Of a stretch of DNA of 64,000 bases, positions 60,227 to 64,000 are shown piece by piece (within the stretch, counting starts at the first letter, position 1; each line of letters starts with the position of its first letter). Location: assembly GCA_024408085.1 (NCBI GenBank), contig JAKSVH010000005.1, forward strand, positions 1 through 64,000, read 5' to 3'. The translations under genes were made by a program, and so were the position numbers. Below the pieces are notes generated by a model. That model had not been told where the DNA came from. It ran no database searches and worked only from the letters and a program-made list of their open reading frames with translations. This DNA comes from Bacilli bacterium (GTDB lineage: Bacteria; Bacillota_I; Bacilli_A; RFN20; CAG-826).

Positions 60227-61585
60227 CTAAATTCCAAATACAGGCAAGAAACCAACAAGTGCTAAAAATTGCATTGCTAGCTGCGCTAAAACCCAAACAA
60301 TATCCATTCTAATTGTTTTTCCATAATCAGATTCTGCAATACCCATTGATGCATAAACGCATAATGCGAAAGGCGGAGTAATGTTACCCATTGCACCACA
60401 AATACAAGGAAGCATTGCAGCAGCAATTAAAGGATTTATTCCTGATGCTGCCATGACAGTAATAAAGACCGTGCCAAACATTGCAACAAGTGAAGAACCA
60501 GGAATAACCATTCCTAGAATGCATGTAAGGAATGAGATAAACAATGCCATCAAATATTTATTCATATTTAATGAATTAATAAAACTTTCTAATTCAGTTG
60601 CAACACCTAAACCAGAAAACAAAGCACCAATAATGTAGCCAAAAATAACTGTTGCAACTGTAGGTACTAAACCTTTGATTGCCTTTTTGAATATATCAGC
60701 AATGTTAGTAATTTTTCTTACTTCTTTATTTTTTGAAACAAACAGAGCATAAATTGATGCTAATCCAGCAGTGAATAAGAGTATGGAATTTGAAAAATAC
60801 TTAGCACCAGTTGCACCTAACCTATTTGTGAAAAAGTTTGAACCAAAAGCAAAATCTAAAATAAATGGGATTAAAATGATGACAGGTAAAAGGAGACCTT
60901 TCCAACCATTTTTAAAAGTTTCTTTAAGGTTAGGAAGTTCTTCTTTTTTCATCCCTTTTATTTTATAAATTTTGCAATATATAAAAACCATTAATAGTCT
61001 AGCCAAGATAAACCACAACGATAATCCCCACATAATAATCCAGAATTGTCCTGTAGTAATATTTGAGTTTGGATACAAAGCCAAGAAACATCCTAAAGCT
61101 AATAAAATATTTGATGAAGGGGGAATCATATTCCCTAAGCAGCTTGAAGAAGCTTGAACGTTTGCGGCTAATTCTGCTGGAAAACCCGATCTTTTCATAG
61201 CGGGAATAGTAATTGTGCCGACAGCCATAACATTGCCCGGTCCACTTCCAGAGAAAGCGCCCATAAAGACTGATGCAGCAACTGATACATATCCAGCGCC
61301 ACCCGGAATTCTTCCTATTAAAGCTAATAAACAGTTAATACAATCATCTAATATGCCAGTAGCTTTTAGAAACTGCGACATTGCAACGAATACTATCATT
61401 GAAAAAATCAATGATGAGTTCATTCCATTCAAAGAATATTCAAAGAAATGTCCCCAAGACATTGAGACTGTAAATAAAACAATTAATGCCAAAAAAACAG
61501 CTTCATAAACCGGTCTTTTAATTAATGCAGACCAAATTATGATAACTGCTAACATTATGATTAGATAAACAAATGATATTGGCAT
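60227..61585 (-). CDS. TRAP transporter large permease (DctM-like)
   Basis: This 452-residue membrane protein has about 12 helices. The SGSGPGNVMAVGTITIPAMKRSGFPAELAANVQASSSCLGNMIPPSSN segment (near 114-160) is the DctM signature: a first SGS/PG turn, then IPAM-KRGY-like and MIPPSS. ITPPFALCVYASMGIAESDYGKT repeats the pattern in the second half. It would import an organic acid or similar solute with a sodium or proton gradient. No DctP binding protein is seen in the window. It lies 48 bp after the ATP-grasp gene and just upstream of the small two-helix protein. Confidence 0.85.
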   Translation of the reverse strand: MPISFVYLIIMLAVIIIWSALIKRPVYEAVFLALIVLFTVSMSWGHFFEYSLNGMNSSLIFSMIVFVAMSQFLKATGILDDCINCLLALIGRIPGGAGYVSVAASVFMGAFSGSGPGNVMAVGTITIPAMKRSGFPAELAANVQASSSCLGNMIPPSSNILLALGCFLALYPNSNITTGQFWIIMWGLSLWFILARLLMVFIYCKIYKIKGMKKEELPNLKETFKNGWKGLLLPVIILIPFILDFAFGSNFFTNRLGATGAKYFSNSILLFTAGLASIYALFVSKNKEVRKITNIADIFKKAIKGLVPTVATVIFGYIIGALFSGLGVATELESFINSLNMNKYLMALFISFLTCILGMVIPGSSLVAMFGTVFITVMAASGINPLIAAAMLPCICGAMGNITPPFALCVYASMGIAESDYGKTIRMDIVWVLAQLAMQFLALVGFLPVFGI

Positions 61586-61633
61586 GCCAATAATAATAAA
61601 ACAATTTAAAGTCTAAATAACTCTACTCGTAGT

Positions 61634-62875
61634 TTACTTAAAAAAGCCAGGATTAATATCACAAAGTAATTCGTGCTTCATAATATCATTTCCATTAATA
61701 TCAATTACTTTTAGTTTTTCCTTTGCAATATTATGATTCTTAATCAAAAGATTAACATCATTAGTTTTGATTGTAAAACCTGCAACACGATCTCCAGAAT
61801 TGGAAATTCCAGAAAATTTTGCGCCTTGCCATTTAAATAAATAATAATCTGAGATAACTCCTTGAGCCTTAAGCTCATCAAAATTTAAAAGTTTGTCAAA
61901 AACACCATCGCAGCAGTAAATAAATTCGTTCACTAGATATTTGTATTTTCTCTCAGATATAACTGGTTTATCTTTTTTGCCTTCAGTTAAATCAACAACA
62001 AATTTTATAATATCGACTCCACTTGCTTCTTGAATAAGCAAAAATTTAACTCCACCGCCAGTTCTTGCGCTGAATTCAACAACATAGATTTCATTACCAT
62101 CAGTTAATAATTGAACAAGTAAAGGACAATCACGTAATTTAAAAGCATCAGCAATTTTTTGAATTGTATCTTTGATTTTATCTTCAATTAAGCTTGAAAT
62201 ATTTGCTGGATTTATAGTTCTATAAATAACAAATTTATTATTATCTTTGATTTTTTCGCTTACAGAGACAGATAATAGTGTTGCAACTCCATCATTAATC
62301 ATAGCATCTACAGTTAATTCTGTGCCGTCAATAAATTCCTCAACTATTGCAGTTTTTGTTCTGCTTAACTCTTTCGATATTACAAAAGATTGAACTAACT
62401 GAGTATATGTTTCGGATTTAATGACTCCTTTTGAACTATTGCAGTCAACAGGTTTAGAAATAATTGGATATCTAAAAGATGACAAATCACATTTTTCAAT
62501 ATCATCAGTTATAACAAAACGTGCAGTTGGAATGCCATTCTCTGCAAAAACTTTTTTCATGTATTGTTTGTTTGTAACATTTAAAGCTGTCTTATAATCA
62601 ATATAACAAGGCAATCCTAAATCTTCAGAAACTTTTGCAACAGTTAATAATGCTTGATCGGTACAAACCGTTATTACAATATCAACTTTTTCTGAAATCG
62701 CTAGATTCTTAATTGCATCAATGTCAAGAGTTGAAACTTTGTAAAATTTATCACAAAACTTTTTTGCAACAGGTTCATCATTGTAGTCAGCAAGTATTAC
62801 AAAATAACCCCTTTTTTGGAGTTCTTTTATTAATGAAATTTGTGGAAAACCACCAGCTAAAACTAATGCTTTCAT
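61634..62875 (-). CDS. ATP-grasp ligase, substrate unknown
   Basis: This is a 413-residue ATP-grasp enzyme. The N-terminal pre-ATP-grasp domain starts MKALVLAGGFPQISLIKEL (a PurK/CarB-type Rossmann strand), FRYPIISKPVDCNSSKGV is the ATP-binding lysine region, AIVEEFIDGTELTVD holds the ribose-binding acidic residues and VVEFSARTGGG the metal-binding E-x-N-like site. A C-terminal 110-residue domain follows. It would join an amine and a carboxylate. It overlaps the HTH gene by ATGA. It could work on a sugar substituent (an amino acid on an amino sugar) or a small peptide; the context favours the first but does not prove it. Confidence 0.8.
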   Translation of the reverse strand: MKALVLAGGFPQISLIKELQKRGYFVILADYNDEPVAKKFCDKFYKVSTLDIDAIKNLAISEKVDIVITVCTDQALLTVAKVSEDLGLPCYIDYKTALNVTNKQYMKKVFAENGIPTARFVITDDIEKCDLSSFRYPIISKPVDCNSSKGVIKSETYTQLVQSFVISKELSRTKTAIVEEFIDGTELTVDAMINDGVATLLSVSVSEKIKDNNKFVIYRTINPANISSLIEDKIKDTIQKIADAFKLRDCPLLVQLLTDGNEIYVVEFSARTGGGVKFLLIQEASGVDIIKFVVDLTEGKKDKPVISERKYKYLVNEFIYCCDGVFDKLLNFDELKAQGVISDYYLFKWQGAKFSGISNSGDRVAGFTIKTNDVNLLIKNHNIAKEKLKVIDINGNDIMKHELLCDINPGFFK

Positions 62876-63585
62876 TTTCTTGCCTCGATAATATTGTTTA
62901 AATTAAACATTTTTTCATTTGTTAGTTTGAAATAACTTTGTAAGTAATTTTCGATAGTACTTAAATTCTTTTCTTCAATTTTGAAATATGTATACCCATT
63001 TCTAAAAGTTTTAGTCATTGTATGGTTACTCCCTGTGACAATTTTAATAGGAAGTTCTCTTTCATTTTTCATAAAATCAACATTGTATCCAGTAAACATT
63101 AACTCTCTAACTGTTCTTGTGAGATTTGGACCAAAAAGAATAAATGGATCGGAAATAATTAACTTCTTTTTTGCCGAAATATTTCTATCAAAATGCAAAC
63201 GAACAATATTAGAATAATCGGTATTTTGAGGTTTTTTTGATGATAAAACATAAACATCTCTAATGCCGAATAACACAAAATATGAAATTATATATTCAAA
63301 AATTGTTTGATTGAAAATTTTAAAATTTAAGTTTAAATCATCGCATAGATTTATGACTCCAACCCATTCGTCATTGCGGTTGCTATAAATCAAAATATCA
63401 TTAATTTCAATATCTAATATTTTAGACAATTTATTTAAAATTTCATGTTCGGGTAATGATAAACCTCTTTCCCACTTAGAAACTGCTTTATCTGTTACAA
63501 ATAAAAGATTGGCTAATTCTTGTTGCGTATAACCTTTTTCTTTTCTAGCTTTAGCGATAAGTTTACCAATCTCAATTTGATTCAT
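62872..63585 (-). CDS. XRE-type HTH protein with RmlA-like C-terminal domain
   Basis: This is a 237-residue two-domain protein. Residues 1-62 are a clear XRE helix-turn-helix (IGKLIAKARKEKGYTQQELANLLFVTDKAVSKWERGLSLP). Residues about 85-237 look like a reduced nucleotidyltransferase fold: LFGIRDVYVLSS and IISDPFILFGPNLTRTVRELM, which closely mirrors [17 protein letters not shown] of the RmlA in this same window, but the G-x-G-T-R signature is missing, so it is probably non-catalytic. A regulator sensing a nucleotide sugar is inferred. It starts four bases after the ABC exporter stop. Confidence 0.7.
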   Translation of the reverse strand: MNQIEIGKLIAKARKEKGYTQQELANLLFVTDKAVSKWERGLSLPEHEILNKLSKILDIEINDILIYSNRNDEWVGVINLCDDLNLNFKIFNQTIFEYIISYFVLFGIRDVYVLSSKKPQNTDYSNIVRLHFDRNISAKKKLIISDPFILFGPNLTRTVRELMFTGYNVDFMKNERELPIKIVTGSNHTMTKTFRNGYTYFKIEEKNLSTIENYLQSYFKLTNEKMFNLNNIIEARK

Positions 63586-63589
63586 AATG

Positions 63590-64000
63590 TTATTTTATTT
63601 GACTAATTCCACCGTTTTCAACTTTGAAAATGCAATCACAAGAATCGATGGTGTTCAATCTATGAGTAATAATAATTAATGTATGATCAGATGAATATTG
63701 CGAAACATGTTCGAGAATATTTTTCTCCGTTTCGTAATCGAGCGCTGATGTAGCCTCATCAAAGACAATAATGTTTGTATCTCTATAGAATGCTCTAGCA
63801 ATGCCAATTCTTTGTCTTTGACCACCAGACATTCTGACACCACGTTCACCAATAACAGTATCAAGTCCTTTTGGCAAAGCTTCAACATATTCCTTAAGTT
63901 GAGCTTTTTCGAGGGCATCCCATATTCTTTCGTCATTGATTTTGCTTACCGCAATACCAAATGCGACATTGTTGCGAATTGTGTCATCACTTAAATAAAT
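63590..64000 (-). CDS. ABC exporter ATP-binding domain, cut by window end
   Basis: The 3' end of an ABC transporter gene: 136 residues remain, ending at TAA 63590. The frame is open to the window edge (IYLSDDTIRNNVAFG ... LPKGLDTVIGERGVRMSGGQ). The Q-loop, the LSGGQ-like signature MSGGQRQRIGIARAFY, Walker B IIVFDEATSALD and the switch ITHRL are all present; Walker A and the membrane domain lie beyond the window. The sequence after the Q-loop is typical of MsbA/lipid or peptide exporters that fuse membrane and ATPase domains. It may export a lipid-linked oligosaccharide or a peptide, in line with downstream polysaccharide genes. Confidence 0.9.
   Translation of the reverse strand: MYLSDDTIRNNVAFGIAVSKINDERIWDALEKAQLKEYVEALPKGLDTVIGERGVRMSGGQRQRIGIARAFYRDTNIIVFDEATSALDYETEKNILEHVSQYSSDHTLIIITHRLNTIDSCDCIFKVENGGISQIK

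Noticed and set aside
1-64000. CRISPR arrays, tRNA or rRNA genes, plasmid or chromosome origin
   Set aside because: No regularly spaced repeats, cloverleaf-like sequences, rRNA sequence or DnaA-box cluster were noticed by reading; low-level tRNA signals could be missed without a scanner.
1-64000. Mollicute genetic code (UGA = Trp)
   Set aside because: UGA terminates many genes in tight ATGA overlaps (for example at 18916, 25460 and 36464) and at 45489. Reading through would fuse unrelated proteins.

Overview
The window is AT-rich, low-GC bacterial DNA, most likely from an uncultured gut-type member of the Bacilli (Firmicutes, near the Erysipelotrichia/RF39-like lineages). The evidence is a giant secreted protein with Listeria-Bacteroides (InlB-type) repeats, phosphocholine-decoration genes (LicC/LicA fusion, three LicD-like proteins), teichoic-acid-type enzymes, AGGAGG-like ribosome sites inside operons and TATAAT promoters. 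UGA acts as a stop (it ends many genes in ATGA overlaps), so this is not a code-4 mollicute. I see no rRNA, tRNA, CRISPR array or complete prophage.

Layout. 1-2100: a tyrosine recombinase preceded by a 260 bp segment between inverted repeats (a candidate invertible switch), followed by gene remnants. 2124-5146: a KAP-type membrane NTPase and an HNH-like protein. 5292-12645: a 2401-residue secreted repeat protein and a 42-residue acidic peptide. 12936-23618: an accessory stretch with a nucleotidyltransferase/HEPN pair, an Abi_2 protein, a PIN-like membrane protein, a sugar transferase, an SDH-type serine protease with a 52-residue partner, a glycosyltransferase and a Hachiman (hamA-hamB) system. 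23895-29392: a phosphocholine module (symporter with small subunit, wHTH-LicC-LicA fusion, two LicD proteins and a TagD-like enzyme). 29445-33397: a GIY-YIG operon and a retron (ncRNA, deoxyribosyltransferase-like effector, reverse transcriptase). 33466-34040: a decayed transposase. 34372-37186: a type II-like Thoeris locus with one membrane macro-domain protein and three TIR-type proteins. 37199-59895: a large surface-polysaccharide cluster (LicD, FrhB-like protein, pyruvyl transferase, many glycosyltransferases, two Wzy-like proteins, Stealth protein, TagF-YdjC fusion, RmlA, RmlB, aminotransferase). 59921-64000: a TRAP-type permease, an ATP-grasp enzyme, an HTH protein with an RmlA-like tail, and a truncated ABC exporter.

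How it fits together. The polysaccharide genes would build, polymerise and decorate a phosphate-rich surface polymer with phosphocholine, pyruvate and a dTDP-derived 6-deoxy (probably amino) sugar. Antiviral-type modules are interleaved with these genes, sometimes in the same apparent operon: the Thoeris genes start 12 nt after a TagD-like gene. Envelope variation and intracellular defence therefore appear clustered in one variable locus. A dispersed hairpin-containing intergenic repeat lies just downstream of three minus-strand genes, and several operon-first genes have a -10 box so close to the start codon that leaderless transcripts are likely.
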